From NCBI RefSeq assembly GCF_021026315.1, contig NZ_JAJNCX010000017.1, positions 28,494-92,493 on the forward strand: a DNA stretch of 64,000 nt, given 5' to 3'. Position 1 is the first letter of the stretch, and every line of letters begins with the position of its first letter. Below are positions 9,145 through 19,047 of the stretch, one piece after another. The position numbers and the translations under genes are program-made. Below the pieces are notes generated by a model. That model was given only the letters and a program-made list of their open reading frames with translations, searched no databases and was not told where the DNA came from. This DNA comes from Rhizobium sp. C4 (GTDB taxonomy: Bacteria > Pseudomonadota > Alphaproteobacteria > Rhizobiales > Rhizobiaceae).

Positions 9145-9687
9145 ATGCCTGTCATTCGTGGTAAAATCATCGAGCCGCTGTTCACGTCCGAGGTGATTGC
9201 CAAGCGCAATGACGAACTGGCCGCCGAAATTTCCAAGGGCCCGACGCAGGACCTGCTGGTCATTTCGATCCTCAAGGGCTCCTTCATCTTCGCCGCCGAC
9301 CTGATCCGCTCGCTCCACCATGTCGGGCTTGCGCCGGAAGTCGAGTTCATCACCCTGTCGAGCTACGGCAAGGGCACGGTCTCGCAGGGCGTGAAGATCA
9401 TCAAGGACATCGACAGCGATGTGCACGGACGCGATGTCCTGCTCATCGACGACATTCTCGAATCGGGCCGCACCCTGCAGTTCGCCCGCGATCTCATGTA
9501 TGAGCGCGGTGCCGCCAATGTCTCCATCGCCGTCCTTCTCGACAAGAGCGTCAAGCGGCAGGAGAACCTGGAGGCCGACTATGTCGGCTTCGAATGTCCC
9601 GACTATTTCGTTGTCGGCTATGGCATGGACGTGGCCTATGCCTTCCGCGAACTGCCCTTTGTCGGGGTCGTGACGGGTGACGCATAA
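9145..9687 (+). CDS. hpt: Hypoxanthine phosphoribosyltransferase
   Basis: The protein has 180 residues, normal for HPRT. The PRPP-binding loop is VLLIDDILESGRTL (about 98-111). Other family features are ISILKGSFIFAADLIR near the start and the C-terminal FECPDYFVVGYGMD with the base-binding aromatic residue. It salvages hypoxanthine (and usually guanine) with PRPP to give IMP/GMP in the cytoplasm. It is followed by the CpdR-like gene on the same strand after a 138-base gap that seems to carry its own promoter. Confidence 0.93.
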   Translation: MPVIRGKIIEPLFTSEVIAKRNDELAAEISKGPTQDLLVISILKGSFIFAADLIRSLHHVGLAPEVEFITLSSYGKGTVSQGVKIIKDIDSDVHGRDVLLIDDILESGRTLQFARDLMYERGAANVSIAVLLDKSVKRQENLEADYVGFECPDYFVVGYGMDVAYAFRELPFVGVVTGDA

Positions 9688-9709
9688 CGGCACCAGCGGT
9701 CGCTGTTTG

Positions 9710-9717
9710 TTAACCAC
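9710..9717 (+). promoter_or_regulatory. Near-CtrA motif TTAACCAC
   Basis: This differs in one base from TTAACCAT. It lies about 110 bases before the CpdR-like gene, whose relatives act in the CtrA degradation pathway. A single degenerate half site is weak evidence. Confidence 0.28.
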
Positions 9718-9825
9718 AGTCGCGATGTGAGGGGTCTGAAGCGATCTCTTCGGCCGGATGTTTACCTGTCGACAAGGAAAGTCTGGTGTTTTGTCCCATA
9801 AGACAACATGAGCAGGGATAGACAC

Positions 9826-10185
9826 GTGGCCAGGATTCTTATCACCGAAGACGAAGATTCATTGCGGTCCTTCGTCGCCCGTGCGCTCCGTCTCGACGGA
9901 CACGAAACCATGGAAGCTGCCGACGGGGCCGAAGGCCTCGAACGCCTGACCGAAGGCGAATTCGATCTTCTTCTTTCCGATATCCGCATGCCCGTCATGG
10001 ACGGCATCGAGCTTGCCCATCAGGCGGCCGACCGTTTCCCTGGCCTGAAAATCCTGCTGATGACCGGCTATGCCGAGCAGCGCGAGCGCGCCGACGACCT
10101 CGCGGTGAAGATCGTGGACGTCGTCTCCAAGCCCTTCAGCCTGCCCGATATCCGCCTTGCGGTCGCGCAGGCGCTCGCGGCCTGA
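9826..10185 (+). CDS. cpdR: CpdR-like single-domain response regulator
   Basis: The protein is a receiver domain of 119 residues with no output domain. The start chosen is GTG 9826, which has AGGGA eight bases upstream; ATG 9808 would add six residues and has no visible Shine-Dalgarno sequence. The acidic pocket (TEDEDS), the phospho-acceptor Asp in SDIRMP (about residue 52), the Thr in LLMTGYAEQ and the Lys in SKPFSLPDI are all present. CpdR in its unphosphorylated state delivers substrates to ClpXP during the cell cycle in Caulobacter and Sinorhizobium. Assignment to CpdR rather than another lone receiver is by similarity and is moderately sure. Confidence 0.75.
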   Translation: MARILITEDEDSLRSFVARALRLDGHETMEAADGAEGLERLTEGEFDLLLSDIRMPVMDGIELAHQAADRFPGLKILLMTGYAEQRERADDLAVKIVDVVSKPFSLPDIRLAVAQALAA

Positions 10186-10231
10186 GTTCTCTCATCTTCC
10201 GAATAGTGACGGTTGAACAGGAGCAGCTGCG

Positions 10232-12907
10232 TTACTGCAGCTGCAAAAGCCGTTCGAGATACTGGCGTTCCAGATCGTTGGGTTTGGCATTTTCGCCGAG
10301 CTTGCGGCGGATGGTTTCAAGAATCTGACGTGCGCGTTCCGCGTCAAATTCATCCGGCACCTTCACGTCGTTGTCGAGTTCCGCGCTTGTACGGCCCTGT
10401 TGACGGCCAAGCGGGTCGAGGCCTTCGCGGTTCTGGCCCTGCTGCTGCATGCCGCCCTGACCGCTGCCCTGCTGCCCCTGCTGGGCAAGCTGCTGCATCA
10501 GTTCGCCCGCACCCTTGCGCAGCGCCTCGATGGCGCGGCCCTGCGAATCAAGCGCGCTCTGCCCCTTGCCGTCGTTGAGTGCCCCGGTCGCGTCCTTCAT
10601 TTCCTTGCCGGCGCTGTTGAAGCCTTCTCCCGGCTTGACGCCGAACTTGCGCAGGCCTTCCTGCAGGCTCTTCAGATCCTTCTCGAGCTGCTTCTGGCGC
10701 TCTGACAGCTCCTTCAGCGCCTGCTTCAGCTGTTCCTTGGTCATGGAATCTTCCGGCCGGCCGCCCTGTTGCGGCTTCTGCGCGCCGGGATCCGGCGGCA
10801 TCGGCTGGTTCATTCCATCCTGCTGTTCATTTGGCTGGCCGTTCGGATCGCTATCTTCGTTCTCGCCCTGCTGGTTCGGGGCGTTTTCGAAGAGCTGCTG
10901 GTCCTGCCCGTTGTTCGGATCGCCATATTGCATGCGATCGCGCAGCGCCCGTTCCTTCGAGAACGTATCGTCGAGAAGCTTCTTCTGGTCCTGCAGCAGC
11001 TTGCCGAGCTTGTCGATCTCGGCGCGCATCTGGTCCTTGCCCTGCTGCTTGCCCTGATTGGGGCGGGCGGTCTGCAGGTTGTTCATCATGCGTTGCATCT
11101 GGTTCAGAAGATTGCGTGCCTCGTCGCGTGACCCGCTTTCGGCCAGCTTCTGGATCTCGTCCAGCATCTTTTCCAGATCCTGCTGGCGCAGCATCTTGCG
11201 CTGATCGGCCGACATCTGGTTCTGGTCGGGATTGTTCTGCATCTGCTTGGCGAGCGCCTGCATGAACTCGTTCATGGCCTTGCGCAGTTCGTTCGTCAGC
11301 TTGCGGATTTCCTCGTCCGAGGCGTTGCGGTTCAGAGCGTCGGAGAGTGCCTGCTGCGCATCCTTGACCCTGCGCTCGGCATTGGCGACATCGCCGCCTT
11401 CGATCCCGAGCGCGATCTGCCAGAGGTAATCCGCGGTCGCCTTCAGGTCCTTCTCGGAACGGGCAAGCCGCATCTGCTGGCCGGCGGAGCGGATGAGCAG
11501 GAATTGCGAGAGGTCGGGGATGGTTTCTTCCGGGCGGATGAACAGCGCCTCGTTCAACTCGATGGCGCGGTCCAGCTTGCGCTCGTCGAGTGCGAAGACC
11601 TGACGCTCTTCGGCAACGGCGGCGGCCAGCGGTTCGCGGAAATTGCGCGCCGGCAGGATGATGTCCTTCGTTTCGCTGCGGCCGGTATGGCCGGCAGCAT
11701 CGGTGGCGATCAGCGTCAGATGCACCTTCTTGCCGGCCAGCGGATGCTCGGTCAGGTCGCGGCTCGTCACGCCCTTGGCCTCGCGCGCGTCGGTGCGCGG
11801 TAGTTCGAGGCGGAAGTCCGGCAGCGGGTAGAGTGCGACCGCGCCCGGTTCCTGTTCCGCCGGCTCGATCAGCGCCTGTGCGGAGGTGAGCCCGTAATCG
11901 TCGCTTGCCTTGTAGGTGATTTCGAGCGCGCCGCTGACGGCCCGCTGCGGTTCGCCTTCGAAGGCGATCTTCGGCGTCTCGTCCCTCTGGATCGCGAAGG
12001 TCCAGCGGTTGCCGCCGACATCAAGCATGCCGGCAACCGTCAACGCCACCTGGAAGGTCTTGCCGTCGGCTGGCTGCTTGTCTTCTGCCTTCGGATTGCC
12101 TTCGGCGACGAGCGGAACGGGCGTTTGCGCGCCGGTGGGCGCGAAGGTCACCGGCACATCCGTCTTGTCGCCCGAGAGGCGAACCGTCAGGCGCGAGCCT
12201 TCCGGGACGGTGAGCGGCTTCGGGTCGCCGGCATTGGCATCGACGGTCAGGAAGACCGGCGGCTTGCGGGTGTAGACCGGCGGCGTCACCCAGGCATCGA
12301 CACGCAGCCCGGCAATGGCACCGCTGGCCGGCATCGGGCGGAACGGATCGGAAAGCCGGCCGGCATTGTTGGACCAGGAAAAGCCGAAGGCGACGAAAAG
12401 CAAGAGCGCCGGGATGGCGCGAAGCGCGAAGCGGTCGTGTGCGGCGATATCGGGCGTCGGCGTGCCGGCCGTCAGCGAGCCGACAAGGCGGGCCATGCGG
12501 CGCTTGTGCTCGCGCCACAGCGCCTCGCCGAAGGGGCCGCTTGTGGTGGCCGGAACGTCTTCGAGTGCGGCCAGCGCCCGGTGTGCAAGGCCGCTGCGTT
12601 CTTCAATACGCCGGGTGGCTTCCGCATCCGTCGGCCATTTGGCGGTGACGATGCGCAGGAGCGACCAGAGGAAGACGAGACCCAAAAGAATGGCAAGGCC
12701 GCGCGCAAGGCTTGGCGGCATCAGCCGGAAGAGGCCGAACCAGCTTGTCGCGACATAAAGGGCCGCGACCGACAGCGCAGGCAAGCCGAGCGGCATCAGC
12801 CGCTCGATTAAAAGCACGATCTTGGCAAGGCCGCGCGAGAGCGCAATACGCCGTTTCAGGCGGCTCATGCCGTCTTCCGCGCCTGCGCCTGTCTCGCGAT
12901 TATCCAT
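10232..12907 (-). CDS. TIGR02302 family membrane protein
   Basis: A large protein of 891 residues. It has two membrane helices near the start (about 38-55 and 67-85) and another near residue 165, then a long periplasmic region. From about residue 540 it becomes low-complexity, rich in Gln, Asn, Met and Lys, with long predicted coils (MLRQQDLEKMLDEIQKL; RQKQLEKDLKSLQEGL). This matches the TIGR02302 (DUF4175) family of alphaproteobacteria, function unknown. It ends the argH-lptM-lysA direction on the minus strand, 66 bases after lysA. The long coiled part suggests a scaffold in the periplasm, which is inference. Confidence 0.85.
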   Translation of the reverse strand: MDNRETGAGAEDGMSRLKRRIALSRGLAKIVLLIERLMPLGLPALSVAALYVATSWFGLFRLMPPSLARGLAILLGLVFLWSLLRIVTAKWPTDAEATRRIEERSGLAHRALAALEDVPATTSGPFGEALWREHKRRMARLVGSLTAGTPTPDIAAHDRFALRAIPALLLFVAFGFSWSNNAGRLSDPFRPMPASGAIAGLRVDAWVTPPVYTRKPPVFLTVDANAGDPKPLTVPEGSRLTVRLSGDKTDVPVTFAPTGAQTPVPLVAEGNPKAEDKQPADGKTFQVALTVAGMLDVGGNRWTFAIQRDETPKIAFEGEPQRAVSGALEITYKASDDYGLTSAQALIEPAEQEPGAVALYPLPDFRLELPRTDAREAKGVTSRDLTEHPLAGKKVHLTLIATDAAGHTGRSETKDIILPARNFREPLAAAVAEERQVFALDERKLDRAIELNEALFIRPEETIPDLSQFLLIRSAGQQMRLARSEKDLKATADYLWQIALGIEGGDVANAERRVKDAQQALSDALNRNASDEEIRKLTNELRKAMNEFMQALAKQMQNNPDQNQMSADQRKMLRQQDLEKMLDEIQKLAESGSRDEARNLLNQMQRMMNNLQTARPNQGKQQGKDQMRAEIDKLGKLLQDQKKLLDDTFSKERALRDRMQYGDPNNGQDQQLFENAPNQQGENEDSDPNGQPNEQQDGMNQPMPPDPGAQKPQQGGRPEDSMTKEQLKQALKELSERQKQLEKDLKSLQEGLRKFGVKPGEGFNSAGKEMKDATGALNDGKGQSALDSQGRAIEALRKGAGELMQQLAQQGQQGSGQGGMQQQGQNREGLDPLGRQQGRTSAELDNDVKVPDEFDAERARQILETIRRKLGENAKPNDLERQYLERLLQLQ

Positions 12908-12973
12908 GCCGCTCCTTCATGTGTTCGAGCGTCAGAATAACATTCTTTGTGGCAAAGGCGAGGGCAGGACGGC

Positions 12974-14242
12974 TTATTCCAGCCAGTCGGGCACGGAATC
13001 CAGACCGATCAGTTCCTCGTAGCTCGTGCGCGGGCGGATCACATGGTAGCGATCGCCGTGGACCAGAACCTCGGGGACCAGAAGACGGCTGTTATAGGTG
13101 CCGGCCTGAACCGCACCGTAGGCGCCAGCCGACCCGATGGAGAGAAGATCACCGGGCTTCGGCATCATCATCTCGCGGTCGAGCGCCATATAGTCGCCCG
13201 TCTCGCAGACGGGGCCGACGACATCTGCCTTGATGAGCGGTGCGCTGGCAGCGGAAATGACGGCCGGCTTGATCTCGTGCCAGGCCTCGTAAAGCGTCGG
13301 GCGGACGAGGTCGTTCATCGCAACATCGACAATCACGAAGGTCTTCTCGCCGCCGTCCTTCACATAGAGGACTTCGGTCAAGAGGATGCCGGCATTGCCG
13401 GCGATCAGGCGGCCGGGTTCGGCGACGATCTTGCAATCGAGCCCGCGCAGCTGGTTCTTCACCACGTCGGCATAATCGGCCGGGAGCGGCGGAATGTCGT
13501 TGCTGTCCTTGTACGGAATGCCGAGGCCGCCACCGATATCGACATGCTCGATCGTGTGGCCATCAGCGCGCAGCGTCTCGACCAGTTCCTTCAGCAGGCG
13601 GAAAGCATCGGCAAAGGGCTGCAGCTCGGTGATCTGGCTGCCGATATGCATGTCGATGCCGGTGACTTCGATGCCGGGCAGGCGCGCGGCATGGGCATAG
13701 ACGGCGCGTGCGCGGTCATAGGAAATGCCGAACTTGTTTTCCTTCTTGCCGGTCGAAATCTTGGCATGCGTCTTGGCGTCCACATCGGGGTTGATGCGGA
13801 AGGAGACCGGCGCGCGCTTGCCGGCCTTGACGGCGCGGGCGTTCAGAACTTCGAGTTCCGGCTCGGATTCGACATTGAAGCAATAGATGCCGGTTTCCAG
13901 CGCCAGATCCATTTCGCGCACGGTCTTGCCGACGCCCGAAAACATGATGCGCGAGGCGGGAATGCCGGCAGCCAGCGCACGGCGCAGTTCGCCTTCGGAA
14001 ACGACGTCGATGCCGGCGCCGAGGCGGCCCAGAACCTTGAGCACGGCCTGATTGGAATTCGCCTTCATCGCATAGCAGACGAGCGAATCGACATCCTTGA
14101 AGGCCTGCGAGAAGACCGTGTAGTGGCGTTCCAGCGTTGCGGTCGAATAGACATAGCAGGGGGTGCCGACGGCGGCGGCGATTTCTGCCACCGGCACGTC
14201 TTCGGCGTGGAGCACGCCGTCGCGATATTCAAAATGGTTCAC
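12974..14242 (-). CDS. lysA: Diaminopimelate decarboxylase
   Basis: The 422-residue protein has the alanine-racemase-type PLP barrel followed by a beta domain. The PLP lysine is K60 in CYAMKANSN. The phosphate-binding GGGLG lies in HVDIGGGLGIPY, and the substrate-site motif is GPVCETGDYMA with its catalytic Cys. It performs the last step of lysine synthesis, meso-diaminopimelate to lysine. It lies 12 bases after lptM. The pathway's first enzyme, lysC, is also in this window at 52222. Confidence 0.95.
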   Translation of the reverse strand: MNHFEYRDGVLHAEDVPVAEIAAAVGTPCYVYSTATLERHYTVFSQAFKDVDSLVCYAMKANSNQAVLKVLGRLGAGIDVVSEGELRRALAAGIPASRIMFSGVGKTVREMDLALETGIYCFNVESEPELEVLNARAVKAGKRAPVSFRINPDVDAKTHAKISTGKKENKFGISYDRARAVYAHAARLPGIEVTGIDMHIGSQITELQPFADAFRLLKELVETLRADGHTIEHVDIGGGLGIPYKDSNDIPPLPADYADVVKNQLRGLDCKIVAEPGRLIAGNAGILLTEVLYVKDGGEKTFVIVDVAMNDLVRPTLYEAWHEIKPAVISAASAPLIKADVVGPVCETGDYMALDREMMMPKPGDLLSIGSAGAYGAVQAGTYNSRLLVPEVLVHGDRYHVIRPRTSYEELIGLDSVPDWLE

Positions 14243-14254
14243 GGGGGAGCGACC

Positions 14255-14455
14255 TTATAGAAGCGGATCGAGAATGAAGGGCTTGTCTTCCTTCGGGAGC
14301 GGCTTGGTCTTGACCGTGCCGGTTGCCTTGTCCATCGGCTGGCCCTCATAGGTGCCGGGCGCATCAAGGTCGCCCTTGCGGCCGCAGGAGGAAACGCTTG
14401 TCACAATGGCGACGCAGACGGCGGCAAGCGCCAGTTTCTTGAACAATTCCGGCAT
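14255..14455 (-). CDS. lptM: LptM-like lipoprotein
   Basis: A 66-residue lipoprotein. The signal peptide ends in the lipobox VSSC, followed by GRKGDLDAPGTY. CGxKGxL directly after the lipidated Cys is the hallmark of the YifL/LptM family, which assists LptD disulfide maturation in the LPS translocon of E. coli. The location between argH and lysA is the usual one in alphaproteobacteria. The chaperone role is transferred from E. coli and is not shown by the sequence. Confidence 0.82.
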   Translation of the reverse strand: MPELFKKLALAAVCVAIVTSVSSCGRKGDLDAPGTYEGQPMDKATGTVKTKPLPKEDKPFILDPLL

Positions 14456-14576
14456 CGGAAATGCAGGCCCTTCTTGTTAACTTGCGAAAACACATAGCGG
14501 ATTGCCGGCGCGCTTGCACTCCAATTTTGCTGAAGTGAAATCGCGGATGGTGATTGATGGGCGAAGGCAGTGCCAC

Positions 14577-14700
14577 ATCCGTCTCCCCCCTTGTGGTGGA
14601 GATGGCGGCAGCCAGAGGGGGCCTTTGCCGCGAATGCTGAGCAAGCGGAGATAAAGACCCCTCCCCAACCCTCCCCACAAGGGGGAGGGAGAGCGGCCGT
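14577..14700. repeat. Mosaic palindromic repeat, copy A (module P then Q)
   Basis: Between lptM and argH lie two modules that recur at 22525-22700. Module P (14577-14629) contains TCTCCCCCCTTGTGG and GGAGATGGCGGCAGCCAGAG. Module Q (14652-14700) contains CCCTCCCCACAAGGGGGAGG, a hairpin. They resemble the short mosaic intergenic repeats known from rhizobia. The rest of the 254-base gap holds nothing I recognise. Confidence 0.75.
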
Positions 14701-14709
14701 CGCGGCCCC

Positions 14710-16104
<1,395 letters not shown>

Positions 16105-16132
16105 GGATCACGATTCCGGAGTTGATGTCGAT

Positions 16133-16795
16133 ATGGTCACTGAAAACCGAAAGGCGCTTCCCGTCTTCACGCTCGCCGCAGCGGCAGTGGTTCTGGGTGT
16201 CCTGTCCGGAGCCGTCGCGGTTTACATGAAGAGTTCCGGGTCTGGCAATGGTGCCGTTGCCGCGAGTGGCGATTGCGCCAAGGCGGATGGGCTTCTGACG
16301 AAGCTGAAACCGCTGATGAAGGGTCAGGTTGCCGCCCTTGTCGCCGCCAATCCGCCGCGCTCGCTGGGCGACTTCTCCTTCAAGGGGCCGGACGGCAAGA
16401 CGATGACACTTGCCGATTTCAAGGGCAAGACCGTGCTTCTCAATCTCTGGGCGACATGGTGCATCCCCTGCCGCACCGAAATGCCGGAGCTGGATGCTCT
16501 GCAGAAAGAAATGGGCGCGGACGGGAAGTTCGAGGTCGCGGCGATCAATATCGACACCGGCAACGACGACAAGCCCAACGCGTTCCGGAAGGACACCGGC
16601 ATCACCTCGCTCGCCGTCTATCGCGACAAAACGCTCAACACCTTCAATCGCCTCAAGAAAGAAGGTCTAGCCTTCGGCCTGCCGGCAACGATGCTGATCG
16701 ACAAGGACGGGTGTCTGGTCGCCGCGATGAACGGGCCGGCGGCGTGGCATAGCGATGATGCCAAGGCGCTGGTGGTTGCGGCGAAGGGGGAGTGA
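16133..16795 (+). CDS. tlpA: TlpA-family thiol:disulfide oxidoreductase
   Basis: The product has 220 residues from ATG 16133 (MVTENRKALP). An upstream ATG at 16103 would start inside the argH start codon on the other strand. A membrane anchor (about 12-32) precedes a periplasmic thioredoxin fold with the active site WCIPC. The family insert (GNDDKPNAFRKDTG) follows, and the cis-Pro loop FGLPATMLID closes the fold. TlpA-type proteins reduce cytochrome c or oxidase maturation partners. This position divergent from argH is a common rhizobial arrangement. Confidence 0.87.
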   Translation: MVTENRKALPVFTLAAAAVVLGVLSGAVAVYMKSSGSGNGAVAASGDCAKADGLLTKLKPLMKGQVAALVAANPPRSLGDFSFKGPDGKTMTLADFKGKTVLLNLWATWCIPCRTEMPELDALQKEMGADGKFEVAAINIDTGNDDKPNAFRKDTGITSLAVYRDKTLNTFNRLKKEGLAFGLPATMLIDKDGCLVAAMNGPAAWHSDDAKALVVAAKGE

Positions 16796-16825
16796 GGGGG
16801 CGGAGGCTCAACCTCTCCGTCCGTC

Positions 16826-16868
16826 ATGCCGGACCCGATCCGGCATCCAGTCGCCCGCGTCTGCGGGC
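16826..16868. repeat. Two adjacent short palindromes
   Basis: ATGCCGG and CCGGCAT (16826-16846) are followed by GCCCGC-GTCT-GCGGGC (16853-16868). They sit between the converging tlpA-like and lipoprotein genes and may end transcription from either side. Neither has a T run, so terminator function is uncertain. Confidence 0.5.
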
Positions 16869-16929
16869 GGGGAAACGCTTCAATTTGCGTCCTTTCAAGC
16901 GGGATACTTAGCGAATCTGCGTCGCCTCT

Positions 16930-17607
16930 TCACTTCTTCCAATGATCAAGCGAAAGAAAGTCGGCGGGCGTAATTAGTTGCTCTGGTGTAAAGTCTTTCA
17001 TCAGCGACGGCGCATGAGGATCGAGATAGAAGCGCTTGTTACCAACATCGATCAGCCACCCCAACACCTTCTCCACCTCGCCCTTCGTCACCGGCTCTTT
17101 CGTCAGCGACAGCGTGATCCCGTTCAGCCGATAGCCGGGGCCGAAGGTGGCTTCGAGATTGGCGGGGTCGACACGCTTGACGCTGGCCGGGTTGTTGATG
17201 TCGTCGAAGGTGACGAGGAGGGGGTATTGGTTGCTCGAAAGTTCGCGGGTCTCGCCGGTCATGGCCTTGAACTTCTCGATGGTGGCCTGCGGACCCTCAC
17301 CGGGGAAAAACACGTTCCATGGGTCACGGTTGCTGCTGAGCAGTGCGAAGAGATATCGGCCCGGCGCAACCTCCAGAACGACGGCTTCGCCCCTTCGGGT
17401 GATTGTCGCATTATCGAAGCCCGCAGCGGGTCCCTTTAGCAGCGGCGGCGTGTAGGAGATTTCCTCGACGCTTGATGTAGTCTTTTCGCCGCTTGGCGTT
17501 TGCACAGACAGCTCCACTTTTTGCCTGACGACATATTTGTCGAAGCACCCCGTCAGCACCAGCAGGGGCAGGACGATGACGATCAGGCTTCTCAAGAAAG
17601 CGCGCAT
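16930..17607 (-). CDS. Putative lipoprotein of unknown function
   Basis: The product has 225 residues from ATG 17607 (MRAFLRSLIVIVLPLLVLTG), a good signal peptide ending in the lipobox LTGC with Cys21. A longer frame from 17667 would put 20 residues before it and spoil the signal. The mature part has no motif I recognise. It includes a GxGPQATIEKF stretch and ends in LDHWKK. Convergent with tlpA. It is probably anchored in the envelope. Function unknown. Confidence 0.72.
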   Translation of the reverse strand: MRAFLRSLIVIVLPLLVLTGCFDKYVVRQKVELSVQTPSGEKTTSSVEEISYTPPLLKGPAAGFDNATITRRGEAVVLEVAPGRYLFALLSSNRDPWNVFFPGEGPQATIEKFKAMTGETRELSSNQYPLLVTFDDINNPASVKRVDPANLEATFGPGYRLNGITLSLTKEPVTKGEVEKVLGWLIDVGNKRFYLDPHAPSLMKDFTPEQLITPADFLSLDHWKK

Positions 17608-17797
17608 GGGGTCGAGGGCTCTCCGGTTCGGCGAGGATGCCGTTGCTTGCAGGATCGGTTCAACCATAGAGGTCCCGCCGCTGAAATCGCAAGTTGCAGA
17701 GGGCGGGAATGCCTGGGTTTCGGGTGGGGGAGCGGCCGGAAAGCGGAAATGTCGTTAAGGGTTGGTGAGGATGAGGGGCGTTGAGGTTGTGGTGGAC

Positions 17798-17980
17798 CCC
17801 CCTCTCTTGGAATTTCTAGCACTTAGCTGAAGCTAAGATGCTGAAATTCCGTTCTCCCCCTCCAAGGGGGAGATTGGAGTGCGCGGGGTCGGCATTCTCC
17901 CCATCTCCCCACTTGTGGGGGAGAAAGCAAAATCATGGTCTTAGCCAAAGGCTAAGTCATAGATTTTGCAAGAGAGGGGG
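17798..17980. repeat. Palindromic element with 12-base terminal inverted repeats
   Basis: The ends CCCCCTCTCTTG (17798-17809) and CAAGAGAGGGGG (17969-17980) are perfect reverse complements. Inside are further hairpins: GAATTTC...CTTAGC-TGAA-GCTAAG...GAAATTC at 17810-17849, TCTCCCCC/GGGGGAGA at about 17853-17872, and GCAAAATCATG...CTTAGCC/GGCTAAG...GATTTTGC at about 17927-17969. No open reading frame fits. It looks like a non-coding miniature repeat. It fills most of the 391-base gap between the lipoprotein gene and hbdA. Confidence 0.75.
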
Positions 17981-17998
17981 CTGCTACCCTGCGCCGAG

Positions 17999-18874
17999 TT
18001 ACCGCGTCGGAACCGGCACTTCCCCACGATAATCGTAGAACCCGCGGCCCGTCTTGCGACCAAGCCAGCCGGCTTCGACATATTTGACCAGAAGCGGGCA
18101 GGGGCGGTATTTGCTGTCGGCCAGCCCGTCGTAGAGGACCTGCATGATCGAGAGGCAGGTGTCGAGGCCGATGAAGTCGGCGAGTTGCAGCGGGCCCATC
18201 GGGTGGTTGGCGCCGAGCTTCATCGCCGTGTCGATCGCCTCGACCGAGCCGACGCCTTCATAGAGCGTGTAGATCGCCTCGTTGATCATCGGCAGCAGGA
18301 TGCGGTTGACGATGAAGGCGGGGAAGTCCTCCGACACCGTGATGGTCTTTTCCAGCGCCGTCACATAGGCGCGGGCCGCCTGGAAGGTCGGGTCGTCGGT
18401 GGCGATGCCGCGCACCAGTTCGACCAGTTTCATGATCGGAACCGGGTTCATGAAATGGATGCCCATGAAGCGTTCCGGCCGGTCTGTTGCGGATGCCAGA
18501 CGAGTGATCGAAAGCGACGAGGTGTTGGTCGCCAGCATCGCCGAGGGCTTCAGCAGCGGGCAGAGCTGGGCGTAAATCTTGCGCTTGATCGTCTCGTCTT
18601 CGGTTGCCGCCTCGATGACGAGATCGGCTTCAGACAGAACCGCCATGTCGGAACCGCCGGAAATGCGGGCCATGGCGGCGTCGCGGGCTTCGGCCGTGAT
18701 CTTGCCGCCGGCGACCTGACGGGCCATGTTGGCGCCGATGGTCGCAATGCCGGCCTCGACGCGCTCTGCGGAAATGTCGTAGATGGCGACCTTGTAGCCG
18801 GCGAGCGCGCTGACCTGCGCGATGCCGCCGCCCATCTGGCCTGCTCCGATGACGCCAATCTGTTCGATGGCCAT
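17999..18874 (-). CDS. hbdA: 3-hydroxybutyryl-CoA dehydrogenase
   Basis: The protein has 291 residues from ATG 18874 (MAIEQIGVIG); the frame extends upstream without a plausible start. The NAD-binding motif is GAGQMGGGIAQ, and the catalytic His lies in GIHFMNPVPIMKLVE. The C-terminal domain has FIVNRILLPMINEA. It oxidises 3-hydroxybutyryl-CoA to acetoacetyl-CoA, in polyhydroxybutyrate or fatty acid metabolism. In related rhizobia hbdA follows etfA directly; here a 3.5-kb plus-strand cassette separates them. Confidence 0.93.
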   Translation of the reverse strand: MAIEQIGVIGAGQMGGGIAQVSALAGYKVAIYDISAERVEAGIATIGANMARQVAGGKITAEARDAAMARISGGSDMAVLSEADLVIEAATEDETIKRKIYAQLCPLLKPSAMLATNTSSLSITRLASATDRPERFMGIHFMNPVPIMKLVELVRGIATDDPTFQAARAYVTALEKTITVSEDFPAFIVNRILLPMINEAIYTLYEGVGSVEAIDTAMKLGANHPMGPLQLADFIGLDTCLSIMQVLYDGLADSKYRPCPLLVKYVEAGWLGRKTGRGFYDYRGEVPVPTR

Positions 18875-19047
18875 GATGTTCACTCCCCCAAGTATTTCCG
18901 CTCGTAACCCTTGAAATCTTTTGGCTTCAAAGCCTTGCCTAGTGATAACGTCAGAGAGTGTCGATGACCAGCCATTTCGCAAGTGCGAGATGATTTCAAT
19001 CGATTTGGATTTGCAGAATTCTCAAGTGTAAAAAGGTTGCGACGCTT

